Of a stretch of 64,000 nucleotides of DNA, positions 55,066-64,000 are shown one piece after another. Within the stretch, counting starts at the first letter, position 1; the number at the start of each line of letters is the position of its first letter. The notes beneath the pieces are model-generated. The model was not told the origin of the DNA and searched no databases. It saw only the letters and a program-made list of their open reading frames with translations. Position numbers and translations under genes: made by a program. This DNA comes from Rhizopus sp. PT2906 (Eukaryota > Mucoromycota > Mucoromycetes > Mucorales > Rhizopodaceae): positions 35,068-99,067 of the forward strand of contig JAMYHX010000113.1 in NCBI GenBank assembly GCA_025529335.1, read 5' to 3'.

Positions 55066-55245
55066 TGCTCATAAATCCTTTTGTGTTTTTTGTTTTATCA
55101 AAAGAGAGAGAAAGTGAAAAGTTAAAAAGCAATTTCAAATACACCAACGGAGTCTGTTTTGCATTTGCAGCCTTTGTATGGAGTTTCAATCGCGAAACTA
55201 ACCAATGGTTGGTCTACAATAGAAAGTAACAAGTCAAAATGTTTA

Positions 55246-57139
55246 TTAGTTATTTCCAAAGAAACGCGTCATGACACTTAGATAGTGTGAGTTTATGGTA
55301 TCTCTTTCATTTTGATATAACGTCATCAATGATCCCATAGATGCCATAAATAACAGAACGTCACCATGTGGAATACTCTTGACGAGTTTATTCTTTTGTA
55401 GAGTTCTCCATAAGGATTCTATTGCTCTTGGTAAACAGTAAAGTCCAAGTTCTGTAGATTGATTAGAGACTGTAATCGTTATACTGTGATCCTATTTACC
55501 TAATTGACGTCCAGGTGCTTCTATCATAACCATACTACCACCTACTGCTCCTGCAGCCGCATAGATCCAAGGTGATTCTCTATTAAGCAAACGGCGTAGG
55601 GTGCATGGTGTGCATAAACCAGCAACTACATACATGGTTAAAAATAAGCAGGACCTGAAGCATGATAATATAAACTTTTGCAAAACATGCTTGGGACTAA
55701 ATGACGAGTATTAGTACATACATAGTATGCTTATTCTTGTTATCATTTACTCTGTCGTAAATTGCTTGGATTTAAAGACAACAAGCATGATCTAGATACA
55801 AGGTTATTCAGTAACACGCAGATATGCCTCTTCAATATGTATGATTGCTTACAATGTTGAGTGGAGCATACAATTTGAATGATCGCAAGAATTCATCCAT
55901 GAACAAGCTAACTTTATCACCTGAACAAGAATCATTATGTGGGTGCTGAATTCCACACATAATATACTTGTGATGAAGCTTGGGACGTATCATGTTTCCA
56001 ATATTTGGGCTAACATTTTGCAAATAGAATTCTCGTGAAGTGAGGCTGTTTGGTATCGTAATCGGCGATTGATCCTCCACAAGCTGGTTCACGGTTAATC
56101 CCACTGCCTCTGCAGCTGGAGCTGCCATTCTACCAAAATTATTTTTGAATCCACCATGAGTTAATAAGAATGAAAAGTATGATCTTGGTAATGTATCATG
56201 TTGAAATAAAAATGCATAAATAAGTTGTGCGTTTGCGATCATCATGACTGCCACTCCAGAATGCTGCTGAAGAAAGTTTGCCAAATGATCATCCCATTTG
56301 ACTTGATTGGGATGCATCGCTTTACGTCTCTCTGCCCACTGTTTCATTAACCATGATCCATTAAATTGAAGTGCTCTTGTGAATAAATAGAGCATTACAG
56401 ACTGTCTTCGACGTTTGTCTCTATCAAATGCTAAGGACAATCCTGCTACACATCCTGCTACAAATGCATTAAGTCTATCTGATTCTTTATCTTGGGTCTT
56501 TCTAAAATGTCTCATTGCGCACAAGATTCCTTTATAGCCACTGATAAATGAACCAAGAAATAAAGCAAAACACATCGTATCTCTATAGATAAAATAAGCT
56601 TAGTAAGCACATAAACATTTGTCTGTTATTCTTTATTAAGTACCTTCCTGCCATTTGCTTTAGAATACCAGGCCTAAAAAATCATTAAAATCATGCATAG
56701 CGTTTGCGCCTTTTCCATGCTTACCTTTTTATTATCTTTCCAGTCAAAAGACTCGGTAAGATAGCAATTAAATACTTTACTGTAAACGCAACACTGAACG
56801 CCTTTATGAAACCCCTTGTACAGTTTTGTGTACAAGTTTTTCCCACATGACGACATAGACTAGGTTTCTCTGCCTCTGCAGCTGTAATTTCGAGATTAAG
56901 TCGACGAAGGTTTTGACTATAGATTGATTGACATTAGAAACTTTCAAGTCATAGGCAATACAAGATATTCACCTGCTCAATCGCCTAAGCTTCTCTTGAA
57001 AAGAACGTATAGACGCGATAACAGCTTCAGTTTCTTGATCTGTAAGTAATTTCGAAACTATTTGTGCCAAGCTTTCCAGAAAGTTTTCATAGTAAGAAGC
57101 AGGAATAGGAGGTCCCCCTCCACCACCGAGTGTCGACAT
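55246..57139 (-). CDS. TMEM135-family multi-span membrane protein
   Basis: Exons 57139-56973, 56916-56725, 56673-56644, 56582-55853, 55791-55751, 55696-55500 and 55451-55246 encode 520 residues. Phase closes across seven exons, including one of 30 nt (codes GILKQMAG) and one of 41 nt. Family features are the Cys-containing N-terminal region KPSLCRHVGKTCTQNC, FVAGCVAGLSLAFDRDKRRR, LNIIMLVVFKSKQFTTDPKH, FILSCFRSCLFLTMYVV, CTPCTLRRLLNRESPW and the end ELGLYCLPRAIESLWRTL. TMEM135 and its yeast/fungal kin act in mitochondrial/peroxisomal membrane dynamics and lipid/cold stress; the fungal role is not settled. About five to six hydrophobic helices are visible. N-terminal Gly run GGGGPP. Confidence 0.85.
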
Positions 57140-57647
57140 GTGTCAATAAATAAAAGAGAAAAGAAAGACAAAAGAAAACAAAAAAAGCACTTATTTTCTC
57201 ATCACATGATGCTTATAGAGTCAATTTAGCCCGCCAAGTAATGTGTTACCCCATACATTTCTCTGGTGAATGGTCTGTGCTCACTAGTAACAATAGGAGA
57301 TTATTTCTTCTTACGTGTATTCTTTTGGGCCTCATTTGGTATTAAATAAAGGCAGGCAATTCCCTTTGAAACCATTGCGCCTCCAACTCTCGAAACTTGA
57401 ATAGTAGTTATCATTGCTATTTTTGGCTGTGGGCGCCCTTTAAGAAATGTTTAATGATATCCCTTTATCCCATATCAAGTGCTCCACATTGGACAGCAAT
57501 CAGCTTTTCTCCTTTTTTTTTCCCTAATAGTATAGTAAAGAGAACCAAGATGTGATTATGCAACAGAAAACAACTTTTTTTTTCACTCGTATAATCAGAA
57601 TTAAATAAGATTGGAGTACATATTTTGCTCAAAATGATTTCACCAGG

Positions 57648-57686
<39 letters not shown>

Positions 57687-58387
57687 TGAATGCAGGAGAA
57701 CTTCCTTCTATCAAGGCTGAAATAACACGACTACAGCAACACAATGCTTCTTTACATGAGTATCAAGCTGAGGTTTCTCCTTACCACTGTGCAGTCAATT
57801 ATGACATCTGCCGTATCAATAGCAGCAGTATCCTTGATATAGGCTTTTCTTCCAAGCGTTTGACGCTGTTGGGGAGCCTGAGCGTCTTGATTTCCATTGT
57901 CCTAGATTCACCTTTGGTGGTCTTTGTTCTATCAAATGCAGAAGTAAGAGACAAAAACTAATAAAATGAGAAGAGAATAGAAAAAGGACAATAAGTTGGT
58001 GGGACTGAAATATATGATAACCTTATTTGCAATGAATAAAACAATAATATTTATACGTTTAACATCTATGCGCAATGATGATAACGCGAGTGACTTGTCT
58101 CAGCACTACTCCAAGATCAGAAGTTCGGTTGAAGAGTTTACGATTGTTCAATACTTCTCATTCTCCTCGTGTTGGCCCTTCAAAGTTGCAATTGTATTTG
58201 TTATCTCTTCAAGAAGGCTCTAAACAATTAAATTAAACTTGTTATTGTTGCTCCTTTTCTCGATTGTTTAGGATTAGAAATATAGATTCAGTTGTGACTA
58301 CTTAATCTGGCGTTCCCGACACTTTAACTAAGAAATTGGTCCTAATGACGAAAGGACTTTTTTTTTTTTTTTTTTCTTCTTTACATT
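57140..58387. other. Relic-rich region ahead of med10
   Basis: A 37-nt poly(A) tract at 57648-57684 precedes a short plus-strand frame (57686-57961, GELPSIKAEITRLQQHN). Minus-strand stretches also look coding (58150-58230 LLEEITNTIATLKGQHEE; 57780-57910 GRKAYIKDTAAIDTADVIID with a GTAAGG donor) but carry stops between them. I call these remnants, not genes. A T run (58358-58375) and T/C tract directly precede med10. Confidence 0.4.
57648..57684. repeat. Poly(A) tract, 37 nt
   Basis: The run of A begins directly after CACCAGG and ends before GATGAATGC. Its length may be subject to sequencing and replication slippage. Confidence 0.8.
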
Positions 58388-58987
58388 ATGCAATCCGACG
58401 AGATTTCCTCCAATGAAGCCAGAAATTTACTAAAGGAACAATTAAATGAGCTTTTACAAAATTTGTTTGAACTAAGTGTCATTGTTTATGATTTTCAGCC
58501 TGACGGAAACAGACTCGTATGGAAGAAGATGTAAATGATAGAAATTGAATAAAATAGAGAAAGCGGTTAACAATATACAATATACAGAAACAGCATAATC
58601 GAACACTATAAAGAGATTAATGAGTTAAGAGAAGGGATAACTGAATATATCCCAGAAGAAGTTATAAAGTAAAGTCTTTATATCTTTAGGTTCTTTTTTT
58701 GCTTTTGGTTTTTTGCTAAAGTATATTTATTATATAGTTATGTAGAAAATGGTAGAAATCCTGAACTATTTACACAAAGCTTTGTAGAAAGAACAGCTAC
58801 AGAAAATCAGTTTACAAATGGCAAAATTAAAGCAGTTGATGTAGGATATTTTGTTGTCTATCTCTCTCTTTTTCTTTTTTTAATCTCTATGTTTTAGGAA
58901 TTCAAGCAATTGTTAACTGAAGAATTTACAAAGTCCTTTCCTGATCTCTATGATTACGAGGATGCTATCGATACCACCACTTCATAA
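58388..58987 (+). CDS. med10: Mediator complex subunit 10
   Basis: Exons 58388-58530, 58588-58668, 58738-58840 and 58898-58987 encode 138 residues. The Med10 core is nearly complete: LFELSVIVYDFQPDG, then IPEEVINYVENGRNP, LFTQSFVERTATENQFTNG and FKQLLTEEFTKSFPDLYD. Med10 sits in the middle module of Mediator and bridges activators to RNA polymerase II. The start gives a short MQSDEISSNEARN lead. Length is normal. Splice sites (GTAAATG, GTAAAG, GTAGGA donors; CAG, TAG, TAG acceptors) close in one frame. Confidence 0.93.
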
Positions 58988-59117
58988 TAATCATTTCTAT
59001 TTAAATACAATAAAGTCGCCCTCAGTCTGAGGATGCGTTTTTCTCAGACAGTAACAAGCCACTTTGTAAAGTTACGCCGCCCCATATTTTCAAAAAGCAC
59101 TACTTTCTTTCTTCAAG

Positions 59118-59814
59118 ATGAAATTAACCGCAGACTTGATTAACAATAGCCTTTCACACATCAATCCCTTAGGTGACCGTGAACTCATTCTTCGAGGTTT
59201 TGTTTCATCAAGCCAATGACCTATATTACGTATATTGATGACTTTTTTGTTTTAGATTTGAAAATACCAGCTATTGAAAATCTCGGTGTTACTAAAGTAA
59301 AAAGAATAAGAACAAGAAAAGACAAGCGTTGACATTATTATTATTATAGGATTTAAACGACACAATTGACTTTACAAACAATGACTTACGCGTTTTGGGA
59401 AACTTTCCACGTTTAAACAGACTCAAATGCTTATTACTTAATAACAATCGCATCACCAGAATTGAAAGTGGACTGGAGACTTATGTTCCCCATTTGCATA
59501 CCATCATCTTGACAAATAATGCAGTTGCTGAATTAGGCGATTTAGAGCCATTGACAAAACTGAAAAAGTTGACACATTTAAGTTTATTAGACAATCCAGT
59601 AGCAAAGAAACAACACTATCGCTTATATGTTATTCACAAGCTCCCACAGCTTCGTGTATTAGACTTTAATAAGGTGAAGCTGGCAGAGAGAAATGAAGCT
59701 AAAAAGCTATTCAGCACAGAACAGGGAACAGATAATGATTTGGCTAGATCAATTGGAGAAAGCAAGTCAAAAACATTTGAACCTGGAGAAGGATTAAGCA
59801 ATGGAACAAAATAA
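59118..59814 (+). CDS. lea1: U2 snRNP protein A' (Lea1)
   Basis: Exons 59118-59196, 59256-59294 and 59351-59814 encode 193 residues. MKLTADLINNSLSHINPLG is the family N-terminus. Leucine-rich repeats follow (LDLRGLKIPAIENLG-type; DFTNNDLRVLGNFP, LKCLLLNNNRITRI, LHTIILTNNAVAELG, LTHLSLLDNPVAKKQHYRLY), then the LRR cap KLPQLRVLDFNKVKLAERNEA. U2A' pairs with U2B'' on stem-loop IV of U2 snRNA and is needed for stable U2 snRNP at branch sites. The tail is shorter than in human U2A'. The first donor is an unusual GTTTTG. Confidence 0.93.
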
Positions 59815-59976
59815 AGCATTTTGGTAGGGGTATTTTTCCTCTTAGTCGATAAAGATTTTATATGTTGACGATTCTTGTGAATAATAGGATATCAAGATGA
59901 CGCAAGTTTATTGTTCATTAAAGCTACTCACTATGAAATAAATCAAACCTTCTCTTCCTTTTTTTTAAACGATAAG

Positions 59977-60513
59977 TTAATGCTCTTCGTCTGGTAAGGC
60001 ATTAAACGTCATTTGTAATTCCTTCATTTTCATGCCTACTCTTGTTTCAACCTCCTTACGCATTTCTTCAGAAGGCAGTTCACTCAAGAATGTATCATAT
60101 GCACTCATTACTTCTTTAACTGCCTTCTCTGCTGCAACTCGCTCTTCGTGATAGTAGGTTGTTCCTTGTGATTCTTCTGCATATTCCAGCTATGATGTAT
60201 TGTTTGTAAGGAATTATTATATATATCCTCTCTGCCATACCTCGTCCTTTGCGACGCTAAATAGCTCTTCAATATGATTCATCGATTCTTCCAACTCAGT
60301 TTTAGTACTGACGTCGTTCTGTCGGCAATGAATGGTACTTGATATGGCCCTTCTTGCACCAACTTTTAAAAATAGTATATGTGGTCAGAACAATGACTTT
60401 TGTGATTGTAGCTATATATATATATATATAGAATACTTACTTGACATAGTATATTGCTGTCTAAACAAAGCATGCTTACTGGTGAATGTAGACAATGAGA
60501 TTAACCTGTTCAT
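59977..60513 (-). CDS. Small mitochondrial-like protein, family unknown
   Basis: Exons 60513-60441, 60362-60241 and 60189-59977 encode 135 residues. The N-terminus MNRLISLSTFTSKHALFRQQ is a likely mitochondrial presequence (basic, Ser-rich). The mature part is acidic and helical, with ELEESMNHIEELFSVAKDEL, TTYYHEERVAAEKAVKEVM and ELPSEEMRKEVETRVGMKM, suggesting a helical hairpin or coiled coil. I do not recognise the family; a mitochondrial assembly or scaffold factor is conceivable. The gene converges on lea1, with 162 bp between stops. Confidence 0.65.
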
Positions 60514-60554
60514 ATTATGCCTTTGCAAAGAAAAACAAAAAAAAAAAAGAAGAA

Positions 60555-60713
60555 ATGAAATTCCGCTTAGAGACTTCAAAATCTGGTAAATTTGCGGATA
60601 TAGCAAGTATTTATACCACTTCATTGTTTATAATTCCAACCTTTTTAGCAAAACGAACGTTTTATTTAAACATGGCATTTTTATTGATGGTCCAATTGAG
60701 CGCTAAAATATAA
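60555..60713 (+). CDS. Possible 52-residue membrane peptide (uncertain)
   Basis: An ATG at 60555 opens a 52-codon frame: MKFRLETSKSGKFAD, then a hydrophobic stretch IYTTSLFIIPTFLAK and FYLNMAFLLMVQLSAKI, then stop. It lies 41 bp from and divergent to the 59977-60513 gene, so a shared promoter is possible. It could be chance in AT-rich DNA or the end of a decayed gene. There is no other evidence. Confidence 0.2.
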   Translation: MKFRLETSKSGKFADIASIYTTSLFIIPTFLAKRTFYLNMAFLLMVQLSAKI

Positions 60714-61220
60714 AACAAATAAACATCGTTCAACTCGCTCAATCCGTTTGGAAGTAAATAGTAGCAGAAAACCTCCTTATGGGTACAAGGGCAAAAAGTG
60801 TTAGAGGAAAGTGATGAGCAGAGTTATCAATGAAAAACTAAAGGAATTGATTTAACCACACAAGGAACTTTTGACCATGAGGATGCTTATTAGTGATCAA
60901 TTTGCTATGGTATAGTTGGTCTAATTCATATAGTAGGGAGTATATAATTGGCCATTGCTGAGATCAGGTGAGGGCTAGAGAAACGAACGTTTTCGTAATA
61001 CCGACATTTTTCTATTTAACGATTCCTGTCGCCATCTGGAAGAGCGTCGGACTGATCGGGTGCAACTCTAGTATTACCTTGGTTACAGTAATAATAAAAA
61101 CTTAATTTTTTATCTTTATCTTCATGAGTGAGAGTGTCACAAACCGAGAAGAAAACAGGGAGAGGAGGGTGGCAGCAACCAAGATCAATTCAAGTGCAAT
61201 TATGATGATACTTCATAAAT
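60714..61220. other. Spacer, no gene recognised
   Basis: Stops occur in all frames. At 61028-61064 there is AGAGCGTCGGACTGATCGGG, which is tRNA-like in flavour but lacks a B box and cloverleaf; a TAATAA-rich stretch follows. It may be old mobile-element DNA. Confidence 0.35.
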
Positions 61221-61227
61221 TCGTATA

Positions 61228-62110
61228 CTATATCAAAGTACACTTCGAGCTTTGTGATCTTGGCTGTTGGTCCAAAGTAGAACTGCTCAAAGAAGCGGAC
61301 GACAACAAAGAAGAGTGTTTCAGGCATTTTACGAAATGTTCCACGCTAGCATTGACCAACGGGAAATTCTCTTGATGGGAGGATGATCGTCTTCGCTTAC
61401 CAAATATTCTTGGAGGAGGAGAAGAGAGGGCTGTGGGACCAGTCGGAGAGTCAGTGGAAACCAAGGAGCGGACGATCAGTTGGGCATCATGAGTGTTGCC
61501 GGCTGAGGGTGCTTGGTTAGCCGCTGCAAAGTGGGTAGTATCATGTTCTAGGAAGGAGCCAGGCACAGCCTTCCGAAGAAAATAGTCCAATTCCTCGAAA
61601 AGGCGTTGGTCCACAGTGCTTGTGGACGGGAGTCTCAGGACACAAAGGTTGTCGGAATCTTGGCATTCTCTGATATTGCAAATAAGTCCAGATAGTGGGA
61701 GCTCCACAGGCGATCTAGCCAGAGAAACGTCTTCCGGGGTAATGTCCATTCGTTTTGGAGCGTAAGATGACGAGGCAGAACGTCGGCGGGATGGAACGTA
61801 TAGCGTCGACAACTAGCAGAGGTTCTCGTTCATCGTTATACCTACCTTGCTTGCTTTCGGTTGGCGTGCAATCAATGTGGCACCGATAATATCTCCTTCG
61901 AATTCCATAAAGATGATATCTCTATGTCGAAAGCTCCCAAATCCAATCTCGGCCTCCACATGGTTGCGATTGTTAAAAGTATCAGCTTCTTCCTTTGTAA
62001 TTATTCTAATGCCAAGTCATTCGTAGCATCCCAATTTTCCACTATATTCAATATATAATCGATATCGAAGCTTTCCTGATTTTTATTTGGTAACATGTTT
62101 CTTGTTCTCT
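61228..62110 (-). pseudogene. Decayed coding sequence, possibly mobile-element-related
   Basis: The minus-strand open frame 61812-61228 (194 residues, Ser/Pro/Arg-rich, e.g. RMDITPEDVSLARSPVELPL, PPPRIFGKRRRSSS) continues upstream. Joined across a GTAGGT..CTGCTAG intron (61841-61814), it reaches HRDIIFMEFEGDIIGATLIARQPKASK (61845-61975), then breaks by a frameshift near 62000, beyond which ILNIVENWDATNDLALE is read. The GC content of this stretch is visibly higher than its surroundings. No start codon or conserved domain could be fixed. The broken frames and odd composition suggest a dead gene or a degraded element. I see no transposase or reverse-transcriptase motif. Confidence 0.4.
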
Positions 62111-62159
62111 TTCTAGCCTTGAAAAATTGTTATAACAAGGCGCGTTTAACCAAGCTAGG

Positions 62160-62560
62160 TTTTTGAGAATGCACGACTCGATACACTGAGACGATCGCTG
62201 AGCGGACCACATTCAAGTACTACAAGGAAAGTGAGCTTAAAGACACAAGGTATTCCAATGTCTATTGTAATTTTCCGATGTTGAATTTCGAGCAGATTGC
62301 GGCAAGTAATGTACGGTAGACTGACTTAATTTTTCCTTGCCTTGTGGCTAGAAAGCCTATAACCACATCCGACGTCGTATTGGAGACAACGACAACTGCG
62401 GTAGGTACGACCCATAATTTACAATGTAAGAAAATTAGACAGGTCCAAGTTGTGAAATTTATAGTGTAAGTGTCGTATATTAAAAGAAAATTTAGAGAGC
62501 CTATGGACGCGAAGTCTATAGATCAAAAAAAATCGCTTGAGCCTGTTCAAAGGGCCAGGA
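62160..62560 (+). pseudogene. Possible spliced gene fragment, Cys-containing, unknown family
   Basis: Coding-looking segments link through GT..AG boundaries in a single frame. RYTETIAERTTFKYYKESE runs to FEQIAASN, an intron starts GTACGG (62311), then KAYNHIRRRIGDNDNC. After a GTAGGT..ACAG intron comes GPSCEIYS, and after a 30-nt GTAAGT..TTTAG gap RAYGREVYRSKKIA and stop (62539). No start codon is found upstream (stop at 62166). A further open stretch (SGLYELYESLSRREPENE) follows at 62590-62700. Introns of 30-45 nt are shorter than in other genes here, so this may be a decayed gene. Confidence 0.3.
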
Positions 62561-62700
62561 CAAGTTAAGGAATCTCGAGTATTGCCATGGTGAACGTCTG
62601 GATTATATGAATTATATGAATCTTTGTCAAGGCGAGAACCAGAGAATGAAAGGGCCTTTGATCAATGTCTTGAAGAAGTGGTTCGATGTGTAGTTTGTAG

Positions 62701-64000
62701 TTAAGGTATTCATGGCCCTATAATGACTATCCACCATTGCTTTCATCTGACAAACATTGCTGATGGCTTTGGGGAGAACTTATGTGAGAGCTTGTTCAGG
62801 TAAAAGGAAACCGGATCACCAATAAAAAAGAAAAAGATCCAAGCGGCCGTGTGTGTAAGATGATGATCGCCCACATGTAGATAGCTGAGTTTACCCCTGT
62901 GATTCCAGCCAAGGCATCAACTCCTAGTACAGTTAAACATGGGCATCCATAGGATGGTCCAAAAAAAGTGCACTATCCCGAACTTAAAATATACGCAGGT
63001 TGCATTTATCTTTACTTCAAAGAAAAAAGACATTGATATCTAAAAACATTTTGATCCATAAACTATCAATAGTAATTTCATTGCTTGTATTTTTGCACAA
63101 GAGGCTGTGAACGGTAAAAATCTGTGGTTCTTGATGCATCTTGTTTTATGTTACCCTTTTCAAAAAAAGAAAATATGAAAAAAGAACGACATAAAACACA
63201 TAAAAAAAACTCTACTAGAGACTCTTCAGCTGCATTCCAAAGAGAATCAAGCGTGTTTGGATAAAGAAGTAAAACCCGTTAAGAGAAATTTAAGCCAAAA
63301 GTGAAAAATATTAGCATAAAGATTTTAAAATGGCTGCACGCAAAAAATAAAAAGGAAGCATGTGAATAAATCTATTCTTCTCCTCTTTTTAATCTTTTCT
63401 TTTCTTTCTCTCATACTTTTTTATAAACCTAACTAAATATGCTCATACGTCGATGACTGAACAAACGTGTTGTTCATGGATGTTCATCCATCAATAGGCC
63501 AGCGACCTTTTCGAATATTTACGCTAGTCTCGTGTACGGTTCATGAATTCACTTTAGGGAGATCGATTGTGTCTTCTACAGGGTCTAACACATGCATTGA
63601 GGCGCCGTTCATGGACTATCACTGGTACAGATCAATTATGGTCTTCTAGGTTGTCTACACAACTCTAGTGTGCTTTAATCAATTTCCATATGGCTTGATG
63701 AATCTGATCTCCTTAGAGAGTTTACATAACCAGGTCCTAGTACCAGTACACTACATGCAAAGGGAACAAAGCTCAACAGTACTCTTGGATAACAATAAAT
63801 GGATGAACATATGGCTTAAAGCACAGTTTGATCTTGAAAATATATATGTGATTGTAAAATGTTAACATGTAGCTTTTGAGTAGATCAATCAAAGAAACAG
63901 ACAATGGGATCTTATACAATCACGAAATGGAAGAACTGGAAGAATAATGGAATCTGCTTAGAGTTGGCTCTGATCTCAAAACAGTGGCATCTGTCTCACT
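62701..64000. other. Right end of window, no gene recognised
   Basis: AT-rich sequence with scattered short open frames (63467-63649, 63668-63865) that have no supporting start, splice or domain evidence. I see nothing definite in it. Confidence 0.45.

Noticed and set aside
54403..55117. Open frames antisense to the AT-hook gene
   Set aside because: These are the complement of a repeat-rich coding sequence, with no start or domain of their own.
57686..57961. Short gene after the poly(A) tract
   Set aside because: The peptide has a helical start but turns into non-coding-looking sequence, and stops break the other strand. Kept only as debris.
61025..61070. tRNA-like string (AGAGCGTCGGACTGATCGGG)
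   Set aside because: It lacks a B box and acceptor stem, and no cloverleaf can be drawn. It may be coincidence or a degraded element.

Overview
This is nuclear DNA of a fungus, most likely an early-diverging mould of the Mucoromycota (Mucorales-like). The evidence is AT-rich intergenic DNA, densely packed genes on both strands, and many short introns (about 42-62 nt, GT..AG, often ending in TATAG or TTTAG). The protein families are also typically fungal: Fpk1/Nrc-2-like kinase, Slm-like BAR-PH protein, Nvj2-like SMP protein, Apd1-like protein, Vts1 and Nab3. There is no operon, ribosome-binding-site logic or CRISPR array. I found no convincing tRNA or rRNA gene. All gene models were assembled by hand by joining open frames at splice sites; in almost every case the summed exon lengths close into a single frame.

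Layout. 1-9500: a short Cys-tailed metallothionein-like gene (-), a zinc-type quinone oxidoreductase, an Nvj2/TEX2-like lipid-transfer protein, an unrecognised three-exon gene, a relic-rich spacer and a small heat-shock protein. 9500-22000: the splicing regulator Tra2 (-), a spacer with decayed coding sequence, a bZIP factor, a Nab3-like RNA-binding protein, Cu/Zn superoxide dismutase, an unrecognised small gene, the mitochondrial SAM carrier, a secreted protein and the Smaug/Vts1 RNA-binding protein. 22000-36000: an SDR dehydrogenase, the Slm-like protein, phosphatidylserine synthase, an Fpk1-like kinase, a DUF4604 protein, a SWIM zinc-finger protein, 3-hydroxyisobutyrate dehydrogenase, mitoferrin, a seven-span membrane protein, an NFKBIL1-like protein and Cia1. 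36000-44000: an unrecognised DNA-binding-like protein, a PPR protein, an Apd1-like protein, mitoribosomal uS7, a 24-residue metallothionein and a gene-poor spacer. 44000-60700: a kinesin-4, an FHIT-like hydrolase, Kre33/NAT10, Seh1, an eight-AT-hook protein, a TMEM135 homologue, Med10, U2 snRNP A' (Lea1) and a small mitochondrial-looking protein. 60700-64000 carries decayed coding sequence and no intact gene that I can support.

Themes. Metal and redox handling recurs: two metallothionein candidates, Sod1, mitoferrin, Cia1 and an Apd1-like protein. RNA processing (Tra2, Nab3, Vts1, Lea1, NAT10) and membrane lipids and signalling (Pss1, Fpk1, Slm, Nvj2) are also well represented. These are ordinary eukaryotic gene neighbours rather than a functional cluster.

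The most notable observations are the two tiny split metallothionein genes, an apparent 5-nt microexon in the FHIT gene, two GC-AG introns, an in-frame intron in the bZIP gene whose retention would add a hydrophobic tail, a duplicated Hsp20 promoter-like segment, and an inverted partial duplication behind the SMP-protein gene. I see no clear sign of a wholly new multi-gene system.
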